Of a stretch of DNA of 64,000 nucleotides, positions 10,276 through 21,612 are shown piece by piece. The notes below the pieces were generated by a model. It saw only the letters and a program-made list of their open reading frames with translations, did no database searches and had not been told where the DNA came from. The position numbers and the translations under genes were made by a program. This DNA is from Perognathus longimembris pacificus (taxonomy: Eukaryota; Chordata; Mammalia; Rodentia; Heteromyidae): assembly GCF_023159225.1 (NCBI RefSeq), contig NC_063168.1, forward strand, positions 57,949,398 to 58,013,397, given 5' to 3'. The first letter of the stretch is position 1. Every line of letters starts with the position of its first letter.

Positions 10276-10487
10276 TTTTTTTTTTTTTTTTTTTGGCCAG
10301 TCCTGGGGCTTGGACTCAGGGCCTGAGCACTGTCCCTGGCTTCTTCCCGCTCAAGGCTAGCACTCTGCCACTTGAGCCACAGCGCCACTTCTGGCCATTT
10401 TCTGTATATGTGGTGCTGGGGAATCGAACCCAGGGCCTCATGTATATGAGGCAGGCACTCTTGCCACTAGGCCATATCCCCAGCCCG
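10276..10487 (-). repeat. IDL-Geo-type dimeric SINE
   Basis: Reverse copy: T-run, right monomer (ggccagtcctggggcttgg ...), then left tRNA-like monomer with the B-box as gaatcgaacccagggcc and the start as ccatatccccagccc. A 14-bp target duplication tcagagagcttttt occurs at 10262-10275 and 10488-10501. It looks like a young insertion, about 90 bp inside the candidate first intron. Confidence 0.9.
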
Positions 10488-10728
10488 TCAGAGAGCTTTT
10501 TCATAAGGCAGATTTTGAGTCCTACTCCCAAAGTATGACCAGTATAGGTCTGAAAACTAAGAATTTCCTATGCTGCTCACCCAAGGAGAGAGATGCTTTA
10601 TGAAGGGCAAAGGAAAAGCTTGAGATCACTTTTTAAGAGAAAATTGTTGAAACATCACCCAGTTGATTTAGAGAGATCTCTCAGTCATGAAGTCCTCTTT
10701 GCTTTTTGCTCCATTAAAATAACAAATC

Positions 10729-10974
10729 TTAGCTTGGCGTACACGGTGGCTCACATCTGTAATACTTGCTCCTCAGGAGGCTGAAATCTGAGGATCATGC
10801 CTTGAAGCCAGCTTGGGCAGAAACATCTGTGAGAGTCTTATCTCCAATTAATCACCAAAAGTACAGAAGTAGAGATGTGGCTCCAGTTGTGGAATGTCAG
10901 CCTTAAGTGACAAAGTTAAGGGGCAACACTCCAGTCCTGAGTTCAAGCCAGAAGATTGGCACAAAAAAAAAAAA
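10729..10974 (+). repeat. 7SL/B1-like plus Geo-like composite SINE
   Basis: ggtggctcacatctgtaat ... gctgaaatctgaggatcat ... ttatctccaattaatcacca, then the right monomer ending gttcaagcc ... attggcac and an A-run. Well diverged, hence old. Confidence 0.75.
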
Positions 10975-11837
10975 TCACAACCTCAAGGATATCTTTTTCC
11001 ATAAACGATTCACTAATGTCAGTAGTCATGCCTACTGTGTTTGTCAATGTAGAGCTTGTGCTGGGAAGAAGAGGGCCCAAGGCTATTATGACGTAGTATA
11101 ATAGTTATGTGAACAAAATAGAAAACAATCCTGGCTAATCACAGGGACAGATCACTATCACTTCAGAGACTTAGATGCTGGTCCCTGCACACTACTGCTG
11201 TGTCAGTCACATATATTTCTCAGTGGCCTCTAAAGTTTGGTCATCTTTGAGATGTGATATTTTTCCCAGGGGGACACTTCTAGCTGCTTGGCTTGAACAC
11301 AAGCTAAACAACTTAGAATGAGGCAAGATATTTCCCCCTGCAGGTACAGTGTGTCATGAGCTCTGTTCTCTCAGGGTCATAAGTAGGACTTGGCTTACCA
11401 CCCCCAACCCCCCAAGAGACATGTTGTCTTCAGGCCTTCTTGGATTGCTCCATCTTGTACTCAGCCAGTTTGACCTCGCTGCTTTGCAGGGAGATGAGTG
11501 TAATAGGAAGGCTTGCTTACTACCATGATGACTGATTAGAATATAGTAACCTATCAAGTGTGAAATAGGCAAGAGTTACATGTAGCGTGAGCTCATTAGT
11601 CTTCATCTATAAATGGAAAAAGTGACTGGCTCTTGAGACCCTACCAGACACAAATGGCAGGGCTAGAGCACTATTGTATGATGTTTTGCCCCTAGTTACA
11701 TGTTTGTATTCAGTGGCTCACTTGAACAAAACAACACTTCAGAAGAAAAAGTGTCATCAAGAAATACACAAATGAATAACCTGATGACTAGCATCAAGGG
11801 CATACTCCTGGGCAGAGGACTGTACTTGATATTCCCC

Positions 11838-11990
11838 TATGTGTTAACTGTGTGACTTTAGGTGTGCTGTTGAACAGATATGGGTCCTAGTTTCCTCTTT
11901 ACTAAGCTGTGGTCACAGCCTCATAAGATTGAAATGGGTGAAATGAGGTAGCCCGTAAAATATGTAAATTGTCTGCTCAAATATCTCAAT
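11838..11990 (+). repeat. MIR-like SINE remnant
   Basis: Contains tgtgtgactttagg and gtcctagtttcctc, the ordered landmarks of the MIR core, followed by a decayed 3' part. Ancient mammalian SINE. Confidence 0.5.
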
Positions 11991-12208
11991 CATTACTATT
12001 AATAGAACTTTGGCCTGGGTTCTCCATGAAACAAAGCTATATATCAGTGCTATTGCATTAACTTCTCAGGAACTGTAATCCCAGGGCAGGAAAGTGAGAG
12101 GAATGGGAAATCATCAAAGGCTGGGAAGCAACAAGAGGTCATGTACCTGGTCTTTCTTCACGAAGAGGCATAGCCAGTCACTTGACCAAAGCATTATGCC
12201 TCTAAACT

Positions 12209-12292
12209 AGATGTACAGAAACACCTGCCTTAGAATGGCCCATCTGAAATAAATGTACAGAAACACCTGCCTCAGAAAGGCCCTTCAGAGAG
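12209..12292. repeat. Imperfect tandem duplication, two units of about 43 bp
   Basis: atgtacagaaacacctgcct appears near 12210 and again near 12253, each followed by a similar (t/c)agaa(t/a)ggccc. It is a local duplication with no gene context. Confidence 0.8.
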
Positions 12293-13138
12293 TGTAGGAA
12301 AACAGTGCATTGTACTTGCTCCCTCTCCCTTCTTTCCCCTTGTTCACTTCAGAGGAGCTCACTTTCTGGCATACCTGGCCAGGAACCACTGGAAATTCCA
12401 GATTCTAGTCCTGATTCTCAGTGACTCATCTGAGCCCACACAACTGGTCAGCAGAGCCACCTCCAAGACTGTGTTAGAGAAATAGACGAGTCCCAGACAC
12501 AGGTGAGGCTAAATGATCCTGAGAGCATAGGTATGTTTGATAGAGATCAAATTGTCATTATTAGTGTTTTCTGGACACTGTGTAAGGAACTCATATTTCC
12601 TGGTAGAGGCATAACTTCTTTTCCATGAGAAAACCATGAAGGGGCCTTGGGTAGGTTGTTACAAACCCATCTCCACATTGTTTGGAAGAAGTCCACTAGG
12701 GTACATCCCACAGCTCTCAAAAACTACACATAGTGGAGCATGCCACTGATAAGTAAGTTCAAGGCCATGCAAAAGACAATGCAGAGAGGAACATTGATTT
12801 TTCTACCACCCTCAAGACTCTACCACTTGAACAGTGTTTCCTAGAGCATGGCACATAAATTCTAGATGTAATTTCAGGAAGCTCTTCAACATATAGGTTC
12901 TATGGTCAGGATTTGGTTGCTTCTTGCTCTTCCCATCTCTAAAGGTCACTCTCCAAATTAGTATATAAAGACTTTGAGAGGACCCAAAACATAAACCAGT
13001 CCAACTGAGTACACCAGCTCTTCCCATACTGCACACCACAGGGCACACTGCTTTGGACTGTGGTGGCTCTAGGCTGTTTCTCTTCTGGAAGTCTCAAAGG
13101 ACACTACTATGCATTTTTGCTTTTCATAAATATTTTTG

Positions 13139-13573
13139 TTTTGTTTTGTTTTGGGCCAGTCCTGGGGTTTGGACTCAGGGCCTGAGCACTGTCCCTCACT
13201 TCTTTTTTTTTTTTTTTTTTTTTGGCCAGTCCTGGGCCCTGAACTCAGGGTCTGAGCACTGTCCCTGGCTTCTTCCCGCTCAAGGCTAGCACTCTGCCAC
13301 TTGAGCCACAGCGCCGCTTCTGGCCGTTTTCTGTATATGTGGTGCTGGGGAATCGAACCCAGGGCCTCGTGTATCCGAGGCAGGCACTCTTGCCACTAGG
13401 CTATATCCCCAGCCCCTGTCCCTCACTTCTTTTTGCTCAAGGCTAGCACTCTGCCTCTTGAGCCACAGTGCCACTTCTGGCCATTTTCTATACATATGGT
13501 GCTGAGGAATCGAACCCAGGGCTTCATGTATACGAGGCAAGCACTCTTGCCACTAGGCCATATTCCCAGCCCC
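13139..13573 (-). repeat. Older IDL-Geo SINE interrupted by a younger copy
   Basis: The outer element is split into 13139-13207 and 13435-13573. Its own target duplication ttcataaatatttttg is visible at 13123-13138 and 13574-13589. Its tail is (TTTTG)n on the plus strand. Confidence 0.88.
13208..13415 (-). repeat. IDL-Geo SINE nested in another IDL-Geo
   Basis: Complete reverse copy with a T-run. A 19-bp target duplication of the host SINE (ctgtccctcacttcttttt) occurs at 13189-13207 and 13416-13434. This proves the order of insertion. Confidence 0.93.
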
Positions 13574-13984
13574 TTCATAAATATTTTTGAATAAAAATTC
13601 CCATAGTATAATGGGTGGGTGTTCAGTGCATAGAGAACTGGCCAACCTGTGAAACTGAATCTCCTAATTAAATAGTACATTGCAACCAAGCTTTGTCTCC
13701 CCATCTTAATAATGAACACGATTGACCATGGTACTGTTGTAAGCATCCAGCCACCTGTACCTGTGATGCTTATGCTGAAAGGTGGCTGTTGGTCATCTCC
13801 TCCTGGTCCTTCCTTGCCTCTGAGATAATCTCTTTGTGTCCATTTGCTTAAGCCACATTATTAATTGGACCTAATAAACAGAACTAACTTTTCAAAGGGA
13901 TGGTATAAAGGTAGAAAGTGAAGGTTTGCCTACTACCCTCTCTCTTAGAGCTGTATATGAGCAAAGAAAGCTATAATATGTAAT

Positions 13985-14158
13985 ACAATATATATCCTAT
14001 TGATATATTTAATTGGTATATTTAATATTTATGTATATTATTAACAAAAATATATTATATGCATACAAAATGTTATATATGTACCTTTGCATATAAAATA
14101 CACATATATGTATATTGATTGTATATATGTGTATATATACATGTATATGTCATAAAAA
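13985..14158. repeat. AT-rich low-complexity / (TATG)n-like tract
   Basis: Runs of tatata, atgtata and related units directly before the Tigger-like element. The open frame across 14073-14270 is compositional. Confidence 0.75.
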
Positions 14159-14166
14159 TTCTAATA

Positions 14167-14490
14167 TAGTGTTGAACCCCCATATCTGTTGGCTGGACAT
14201 CTGCAGATTCAATCCATTGCAGATGAAAAATATTGGAAAATAAGTTTTGTAAGTGAACATACTTTTTCATACCATTATTCCATAAATAATACTGTATAGC
14301 TATTGCTTTTATTGAATCTAGGTATTCTTAGGTATTATTAGTAATCTAGGGATGAATTAAAGTATTGAAGGAGGATGTGTGTGAGCTCTATGCCAGCAAG
14401 ACACCATTCCAAAGAATTGAGCATCTTCAGATTTTGGTCTCCACAGAGGTGTTGGAACCAATCCCCCATGGATATTGAAAGAAGACTGTA
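14167..14490 (+). mobile_element. Tigger-like (pogo group) non-autonomous DNA transposon fossil
   Basis: The left end (gttgaacccccatatctg, then attcaatccattgcagatg aaaaatatt) and right end (gagcatcttcagattttgg, then ggaaccaatcccccatggat ... gactgta) match the termini of a Tigger3/4-type element as I remember it. The middle retains gtattattagtaatctaggg. TA dinucleotides flank it (14167-14168 and 14489-14490), consistent with Tc1/mariner-type insertion. It has no coding capacity. Confidence 0.7.
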
Positions 14491-14896
14491 TTGTGTCCCA
14501 GGCAATGGGCTTCTCTAAGGATTTGTCTGGGAGAGAATTGAAGCTCTGGTTAACATTCTTACTTTACTAACAAAGTCCCACAGGACCTTTAAAATGGAGA
14601 GTGTCCAGGATCATTGCTTGGTTTCCCTCTGGAATGAGGGTTCCTTAGGTACCTCGGAGCATGCTGGGTCAGTGCCTCATAGCACCTCCTAGATCTGGCT
14701 GTGACCTCCTTCTCCATTCACAGAACTATGTCTTTTTGCACCTGCAGACCAGAGGTGTTGAGAGGCATCATCTCTATCAGAACTGAACACTTCCTCCTTC
14801 AGGAGATACACTAGTGACCCCGCCCTGACCCAATGAGCTCTTAAGGGCCTGAGATAGAAGTTGCAGTAGCATAAGGTATTAAGAGCCAACATTTTG

Positions 14897-15070
14897 TAGA
14901 GATCTGAGGATTGTGGTTTGAAGCCAGACCAGGCAGGAAAGTGAGTCTTTTTTCTCTAATTAACTACCAAAAATATGGAAGTGGAGCTGTGGCTCTAAGT
15001 GGTAGAGCACTGACCTTGAGCAAAAAACTCAGGGACAGTGCCCAGGCCCCATGACTGACAACAACAAAAA
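14897..15070 (+). repeat. 5'-truncated B1-Geo-like composite SINE
   Basis: Starts inside the 7SL-like arm (gatctgaggattgtggtttg), continues through tctctaattaactacca and the right monomer (ggagctgtggctctaagtgg ...), and ends in an A-rich tail. Confidence 0.75.
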
Positions 15071-15589
15071 ATTCAGCATTTTAGTTTGCTATGTCATTTG
15101 TTCAAACTTTCCAAGTTTTCCCCACTTGTTTAAGAGAAATTGAATGGACTAAGTGAGAAACACCTTATGAATTCATGAGTTAGGGGAAAAAAAATCTAAG
15201 AAAATAACAAAGATACAGCATTTTGAAGGTATACATAGGTATAAAACACAGAAAGCAAGCTCTACTTTGTAGACTACAGTTGACAGTCTACTCAAGGGCT
15301 TCCAGGTCTCTGAATTGTATGGCACCTATCAAATATCTCTGGAGAGTATAAAGAAGATCTTTTCGTGAGAAGTCAAGTTTCCTTTTTGGATGTGTTGTTT
15401 TATGAGTTCTAACTTTATGGAGAGGAGTAAAACATTCCTATTTTATCATCTGTCCAATGATACTATTTAGGGTGCATAAAAACCCATATTCTCAAGAAAA
15501 CAATCCTATATTATCAGTAACACAGAACATTATATCTGAAAATAAGCCCGTTAGAAGACAAAAATCCAACCGTCTTAATATTCTAAATG

Positions 15590-15665
15590 GAGAAACTGAG
15601 GCTAGAGGAGGTAGCCACATGCTCAAGGTCATTAGCTTTAGTGGAGCTACACAGATCCTCTTTGC
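15590..15665 (-). repeat. MIR-like remnant
   Basis: Contains ggagaaactgaggctagagg and catgctcaaggtc, the reversed MIR core. It lies inside a 150-codon open frame (15457-15909), which is therefore unlikely to be a gene. Confidence 0.5.
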
Positions 15666-15909
15666 CTGGCAGTTGCCATTGTTATCTCCCCTTGCCCCAG
15701 GATCTCTAATAGCTGAGATCTCTGAGCTCTCTGAGGTTGGGAGGCTGGGTCTCCATGTAAGAGCAGCAAGGGAAAGAGAGGGAAATGGTTGCCCTGTCTG
15801 TGGGAACCATGGAAGGGAGCTTCTAGACTCTGTGCTGTCATGCCAAGCTGTTGATCTCCTTGGCAGCCAGCTCTGGGGCTTCACCCAGTCACTGGCAGGC
15901 GATGGATAG

Positions 15910-16477
15910 TTCTATTCTGAACACACTTCTCTGGCACCTGCTCTAGATCTGGGATGCTTCACAGCTTCTAAATGTGAGCCACGACAGGCTTCTTTCATGT
16001 CTCCCACTTCCACAGCCTTTGGAGGATTAGAGATTATCTTGGAGGATGAGAAACACTTGCTTTCCTGCACCCTCTTTGGCACTGATCAAGCTGAAAGCAG
16101 AATGCACAGCACTGTGCTTTGGTTACAAGCCAGATCCCCAGCCATCAAGCTGGGGCAAGACAGCAGTCCACTAAAAGTGTTGCCCAAACTGCTGTTTGAC
16201 CTGGAGCCTCAAGTGAGGCCTGAGTACTCTTCCTCTGTGGCCTGCCTTTCTAGAGGCCATACCCCCACCTATGTCTTTTAGTTCACAAAGACACAGAGAT
16301 GTGTTAAGATGACTCTAAAGTGTGCGACTGGCTCAGGGACCGTGTTCATCTGGGGGCTAAATTTCATTTCCACAATCTGTCATGAATGTTCATTCTCATA
16401 CTGACACCATCTCCCACAAGTTCTTGGGAATAGTCATATGTTCTCCACTTGTGGCCGATTTGCATATGTAAAACATT
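15910..16477. other. Intergenic, nothing clear
   Basis: Unique-looking sequence with short open frames but no recognisable exon, repeat or RNA. Confidence 0.35.
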
Positions 16478-16658
16478 GTCTTTCTCTCTCCTCTCTCTGT
16501 CTCTTGCTTTTCTCTCTGCTCTCTTTCTCCTCTCCTTTTCTTCCTTTTCTCTCCCTTGCTCTCATCTCTCTCTGTCTCTAGCTCTCCTTTTCCTTTACTT
16601 TGTCTGGCTCTCCATTCTTCTCTCTCCTTCCCTTCTTTTCCATTCTCTCTTTCTAAAG
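16478..16658. repeat. Pyrimidine-rich (TCTC) tract
   Basis: About 180 bp, almost entirely T and C on the plus strand, with irregular ctct, tttc and gtct units. A long polypurine/polypyrimidine run of this kind can form triplex DNA, but nothing more is shown. Confidence 0.9.
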
Positions 16659-16669
16659 CCCTAAGGCAT

Positions 16670-17190
16670 GCCAAGGTGGCATACAGCGGAAAGTGGTTTG
16701 CACCAGGTTTTTTTTTCCGCTAGAGAGCAGTTAAGTGCCTTATTTTCTCCACTCGGGCGGCTAAATTATTCTCCCTGTGTTAAACAGTGTAATTAAACAC
16801 ATACACATGAGAGTGCGCGGGTCCCTTCCCCCACCCTTCCTTGTTCCTTGTCAGCAGAGAGAGTATCAGCCCCAGCCTTCAAGCTCTGTTAGTTTTAATT
16901 TGAGTTGTGGAATTAGTAATGGGTTTTGCTGGAACACTGTTGTGGGAAATAGATCGCTCCTTGTACAGGGTTTGGGCACCATTTCAAATGAGTATTTGTT
17001 AAGGGGAAAGCCGTCCCTTGTCGTGTTCTGCTACATTACATCAGATTTATTTCCATTGTTCTGAAAAACACCAGCCAGGAGAGGACCTTGTGCATCACTC
17101 CCGGGAAGACAACAATTCAGCGCCGCTTCCTGTTTCTTAGCTGATTGAAAACAACATGCAAACAAAGTCACCCATTGCATCTGGGATATA
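16670..17190. other. Repeat-free block, possible conserved non-coding element
   Basis: About 500 bp without recognisable transposon sequence, with intact-looking transcription-factor-type words: cgcttcctgtttc (ETS-like) near 17122, ttagttttaatttgagttg, and CpG-bearing patches unusual for this window. I cannot measure conservation. Confidence 0.3.
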
Positions 17191-17504
17191 TTAAGCACAC
17201 AGGCAGAGATGCCAGGCTAACTACCCCTGCTAGCTAGGAGGCTTGGGGGAATTGCTAGGCTGCGTCTTGGCAGAAGAGGACTGAGTGTTTTGGTGATGTG
17301 AGAATTGGATACTGAAGAAAACCAATTGAGTGGAGAGAGCCCAGGAGGTCAAAGTTGAAAGGGATGTGCCAGGAAAACTGATTCTTCTGCATGGCTCTGT
17401 GATCATCCACTGCTATTCGACCAGTTCTACTGAAGCGTTCTATGTCCTTCCCTGTTCCCTAGTAAATCGTGTCATTAGCAAGCTCTCTTCTTTGGCTTGG
17501 CCAA

Positions 17505-17725
17505 GAGGGCACCTACTAGTTGCATGTAGATGTTTACAGTTTAATGCCATGAAAGATAAAGGAATACAATTAAAATCGAATCCCTTAGTCATCCTAGCTA
17601 TATTTCAACAGTTTGATAGCCATATGACATTAATAGCTATTTGTATTGCACAGCATGGATATAGAACATTTTCCTCCATACAGAAAGTCTTAATTCTTTA
17701 CTTAAATCTAACCGCTTATCAAATT
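17505..17725 (+). mobile_element. hAT-Charlie-like DNA transposon fossil
   Basis: The end region cacagcatggatatagaaca ttttcctccatacagaaagtc resembles the terminal part of a hAT-type element in my memory. Upstream are the decayed matching pieces ctagttgcatgtagatg and catatgacattaatagctat. This explains part of a 191-codon open frame (17330-17905). Confidence 0.5.
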
Positions 17726-18052
17726 ACCTATGAAGTAGTTCCACCCTCTGGGCTGTGGAAGATAATGTCTTGCTTTCTTATCCTTCCCACTGTAACTGTT
17801 GGTGAGAGGGTCATCCTGCCCTCCATAGCAGTACAAGGCAGGCAGGGAAAATGCTCCTGGGTTAGGGTGGGAGTTGTGGGACTTTGGTTCTGTTTTAAGA
17901 GCTGAGAGATTAGGCAGTGTTCAGCCCAGTTCAGAGGCTATGGAGTGTGGCCATAATTTTCACCAGGCAGAGGGGAGGTGAGGAGGCCCACACACACAAC
18001 AAGAACATAGCACCGGGACCCTGGAGAAACCTGATGTTAGAAGTCCAGAGGG

Positions 18053-18261
18053 GCGGGCTGGGGATATAGCCTAGTGGCAAGAGTGCCTGCCTCGGATACA
18101 CGAGGCCCTAGGTTCGATTCCCCAGCACCACATATGCAGAAAACGGCCAGAAGCGGCGCTGTGGCTCAAGTGGCAGAGTGCTAGCCTTGAGCGGGAAGAA
18201 GCCAAGGACAGTGCTCAGGCCCTGAGTCCAAGGCCCAGGACTGGCCAAAAAAAAAAAAAAA
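18053..18261 (+). repeat. IDL-Geo-type dimeric SINE
   Basis: Left monomer gggctggggatatagcctag ... ggttcgattccccagcacca, right monomer gcgctgtggctcaagtggca ... ccaggactggcc, then an A-run. A 14-bp target duplication agaagtccagaggg occurs at 18039-18052 and 18262-18275. Confidence 0.93.
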
Positions 18262-18956
18262 AGAAGTCCAGAGGGACAAGGCCATGTGAAATACATACCC
18301 TTGATATAAAGGCCCCAGTCACTGGGCTTATGTTCAAGGACAGGGCAGAGGTCTAGGCAGGATACGCAAGAAGTGCATAATGGTGTGGTCGTCATGAGTT
18401 CTCACTGGATTCCACCTGCATGTTCCCACCAGTTTATACTGCCTCTTCTGTTCTTTGTCCTTTTTAAAGGGCAAGTTCCGAACCAGAAACAAACTTTGGG
18501 GGACCAGCATAGCAGCCAAGGAGGGTGAGGCATGGGGAATCTCACTGTGGTTGAAGCTCTGCTTCTATGATCAGGATTATTCTGCAGTGCTAGGGAGCTG
18601 GGTGGCAGGGGCTGGAAATGAGTCTGGAGGAGCCTCTGCTTGCTTTTATTTCACAAACATCACTAAATCTCCACTCTTCTCACCAGGAAGTCATTTTTAG
18701 GCTGCTTGTATGCTTGGCTGGACTATGTCCAACTTTATGGAAGGTTTGTGTCAATTAGATTAAAATCACTACCTGTTCCAGGTGGGTTTATTTGCATGCC
18801 AGGAGACCTGCTTGTGAGCAGAGTATTTACCTTCCTAGGAAGCTGTGCTTACACTACCCACTTGGCTTTGGATACAAGGAAGGGCATCAATGGATCTCTT
18901 GAAATGGAGCCACTAAAAACCAACACAAAAGTTTCATGGGGTTCAAGAGTAGCTAT

Positions 18957-19187
18957 ATGCTGAGTGAGGTGGCTCACACCTGTAGTCCTAGTTATAGGAG
19001 GCTGAGATCTGAAGACTGCAGTTCAAAGCCAGCCCACACAGAAAAGACAATGAGAATCTTGTCTCCAATTAACCAGCAAAAAGCTGGAAACAGAGCTGTG
19101 GTACAAGTGGTAGAGTGATTTTAAGTGGCCTTAATTGCAAAAACTAAGGGCAGTGCCCAGGCCCTAAGTACAAGGCCCAATACCAGC
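18957..19187 (+). repeat. B1-Geo-like composite SINE with CA-rich tail
   Basis: gtggctcacacctgtagtcc ... tctccaattaaccagcaaaa ... right monomer ending ccaataccagcacag. The tail runs straight into a (CA)n-like array at 19186-19256. Confidence 0.8.
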
Positions 19188-19256
19188 ACAGATACAGACA
19201 GACACACACACAGACACACACAGATACACAGACACAGACATACACACATACACACC
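19186..19256. repeat. Imperfect (CA)n / (GACACA)n microsatellite
   Basis: Mixed ca, gaca and taca units that start exactly at the SINE 3' end. Confidence 0.85.
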
Positions 19257-20128
19257 AGCATACATAGGATCTAAGGCATTTCATCTAGATTAATGTTCCT
19301 GAAGCTTTTCAAACCTTGTCAAATTGTTTATAGTTTTGTCTCATTAAAAATGGGAAGTAAGGCATGCAAAATATTTTCAAAATAAAATCTAGCTAAGGCA
19401 GAGCCCATTTACTGTTTTTGCAGTTAACTTGCCAATGTGATGACAGGTTTGTATTTGCTCCAGATAGCATTCATCTTCTTGGTTTGGAGGTCATTTGGAG
19501 TTTTGATTCTACCATCTGCTTGGTTAATGGTTCTTCCTTTATTTCTATCATTAAACATGACCAAAACATTTAAAAAGGTCTTCCAAGACCAAGATGAAAA
19601 TGTTAAAGAGAACAGGGCAAGAGACACAGCTCTGTGACTGTTAGAGTGCATTGATTGCAAGATAACCCCAAGTCATTCATCTGTAATGTCTGGGCTGGGC
19701 CACACTGAGAATCCTATTTATTATGCTACACTCTACTGTACAATGCTGACTGTAGCATTGTACATGTAGCCAGAAGACATGATGCACAGCCTGCCCAGTC
19801 TAGTATGGCTCTACTTTCCTATGTGTACAGAATAAATGGAGACTTTATCAAATATTTTGGTAAGAAATTACTCACATATATACAAGAAATTATTCATTGA
19901 TATATATATGTGTATATATATATCTTCTTCCTCCAACATTACTAAGTATTTTAAATGTCTATTGTAATTCTGATATTTCTATGAATATCATATCCTATGT
20001 TATCAAATTCTATGATTTTCTATGAATATTCATATTTCTATGACTATCAAACTTCTTAAAATATTATTATAGAGCTGTAGAAAAATTTAAATCAGTATTT
20101 TTGGAAAATGTTGGCAGGAATTATATAA

Positions 20129-20346
20129 GCTAGTACTGGGATGAACTCAGGGCACTGTCACTTAGTTTTCTCACTCAATGCTAGTGCTCTGCCACTTGAG
20201 CCATACATCTACTTCTGAACTTTTGGTGGTTAATTGTAGATAAGAATCTTGTGGATTGTTTTACCCACTGGTTTTGAACTATACTCTTTAGATCTCAGTT
20301 TCCTGAGTAGCCGAGATTACAGTCATGAGCCACCAGTGCCTCTTAC
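20129..20346 (-). repeat. B1-Geo-like composite SINE
   Basis: Reverse orientation: agtactgggatgaactcagg ... ccacttgagccatacat ... ggttaattgtagataagaat ... cctgagtagccgagattaca ... gagccaccagtgcc. Confidence 0.78.
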
Positions 20347-20785
20347 TTTTTGAGAATCTCTCACAAAATTTCTTACATTAAATTCCCATAATAATAGACA
20401 TTTAGTTCGATTTCTAAGTACCAAACCAATAAACAAATAATTATAATACTTCTATATTTGGGTAAAGTAAAGTATATCTATGCTCTTTCAAATGACACTA
20501 TAAAAGATTTAGAAAATAAGCCATAAACCTGGAGGAGAAGATATTTACAATACATACACCCAATAAAAGACAAATATCCAGACTAAGTAAAGAATTTCTA
20601 CCAATCATTAAAATATGATAACCCAGTGAACAAATGAACATATGAATAGTTCTCAAGAAAGGAAGGTGAATAGAGAAGAAACTCTTTCAGAGATTGGGCA
20701 TCTTATCAGTAATCAGGGAAACAAATTAAGACTTCAAAGAGTTACCATTTCCTCCCATTCAGCATACAAATTAAAAGCTTGCTGG

Positions 20786-21025
20786 TAGTCAGGTGTTGAT
20801 GCCCCATGCTTGCAATCCTAGCTAAGATGTGCTGAGATTCTAGCTAAAAGGCTGAGATCTGAGGATCACAGTTTGAAGACAGCTAGGGCAGAAAAGTCCA
20901 TGGGGACTATCTCCAATTAACCAGCAAAAGGCAAAAGTGGAGCCATGTCTCAAGTGATAGGTGAGATAGTTACATGAGAAAACTAAGAGAAAGCATGCAG
21001 ACCTTGAGTTCAAACCCCAGTACTG

Positions 21026-21028
<3 letters not shown>
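20786..21028 (+). repeat. B1-Geo-like composite SINE
   Basis: Contains ggctgagatctgaggatcac, ctccaattaaccagcaaaag and the right-monomer end gagttcaaaccccagtactg. A (CA)n array starts at its last bases. Confidence 0.75.

Positions 21029-21072
<44 letters not shown>
21029..21072. repeat. (CA)n microsatellite
   Basis: About 22 CA units directly continuing the gcaca 3' end of the preceding SINE. Repeat-encoded polypeptides in either direction are artefacts. Confidence 0.97.
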
Positions 21073-21073
<1 letters not shown>

Positions 21074-21106
21074 CTCCTGAGGATATACTGGAATTTATAT
21101 TTATGA

Positions 21107-21200
21107 TATATGTATATGTATGTGTGTATATGTATGTATGTATGTATGTATGTATATATGTATGTATGTGTGTATATGTATATATGTATATACATAATAC
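21107..21200. repeat. (TATG)n / (TGTA)n microsatellite
   Basis: Tetranucleotide tatg and tgta units with interruptions, 35 bp after the CA array. Confidence 0.92.
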
Positions 21201-21381
21201 TGGGGAGATTTTAATTTGGTGTGACCTTGGAAAATAAATAGTGTGGCAATCTTAATGATGTTGAGTATGTCATATGCTACACCCAGAAATCTCCACTGCT
21301 AGAGAAACTGTGACACACTTATCAGGGGCTTTGCCCCCAAAACATTTATAGCTAGCATAACTATTTATTAAAACAAAGAGG

Positions 21382-21612
21382 AGCCAGCCACAGGTGATTC
21401 ACGCCTGTAATCCTAGCTACTCAGGAGGCTGAGATCTGGGGATCAAGGTTCAAAGCCAGCTTGGACAAGAAAAATCCATGAGATTCTTATCTCCAATTTA
21501 CCACCAAAAAAACAGAAATGGAGTTGTGGTTCAAAATGGCAGAGCAGTCGCCTTGAGCACAAAAGTTCAAGGATAATGCCCAGGCCCTGAATTCAAGCTC
21601 CAGGACTGGCAA
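21382..21612 (+). repeat. B1-Geo-like composite SINE, well-preserved example
   Basis: Left part: cacgcctgtaatcctagcta, ctcaggaggctgagatctgg, gttcaaagccagcttgg. Linker: cttatctccaatttaccacc. Right part: ggagttgtggttcaaaatgg, ccttgagcac, cccaggccctgaattcaagc, ccaggactggc, then A-rich tail. The right part aligns with the right monomer of the IDL-Geo copies. Confidence 0.88.

Noticed and set aside
15457..15909. 150-codon open frame
   Set aside because: Contains an antisense MIR, overlapping open frames exist on the other strand, and no family is recognised.
17330..17905. 191-codon open frame on the plus strand
   Set aside because: Part is explained by a hAT-like transposon fossil. There is no splice context, no recognisable domain, and codon composition looks like non-coding DNA.
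20974..21237. Frame with poly-(Thr-His) and Tyr/Val repeats
   Set aside because: Encoded by CA and TATG microsatellites.
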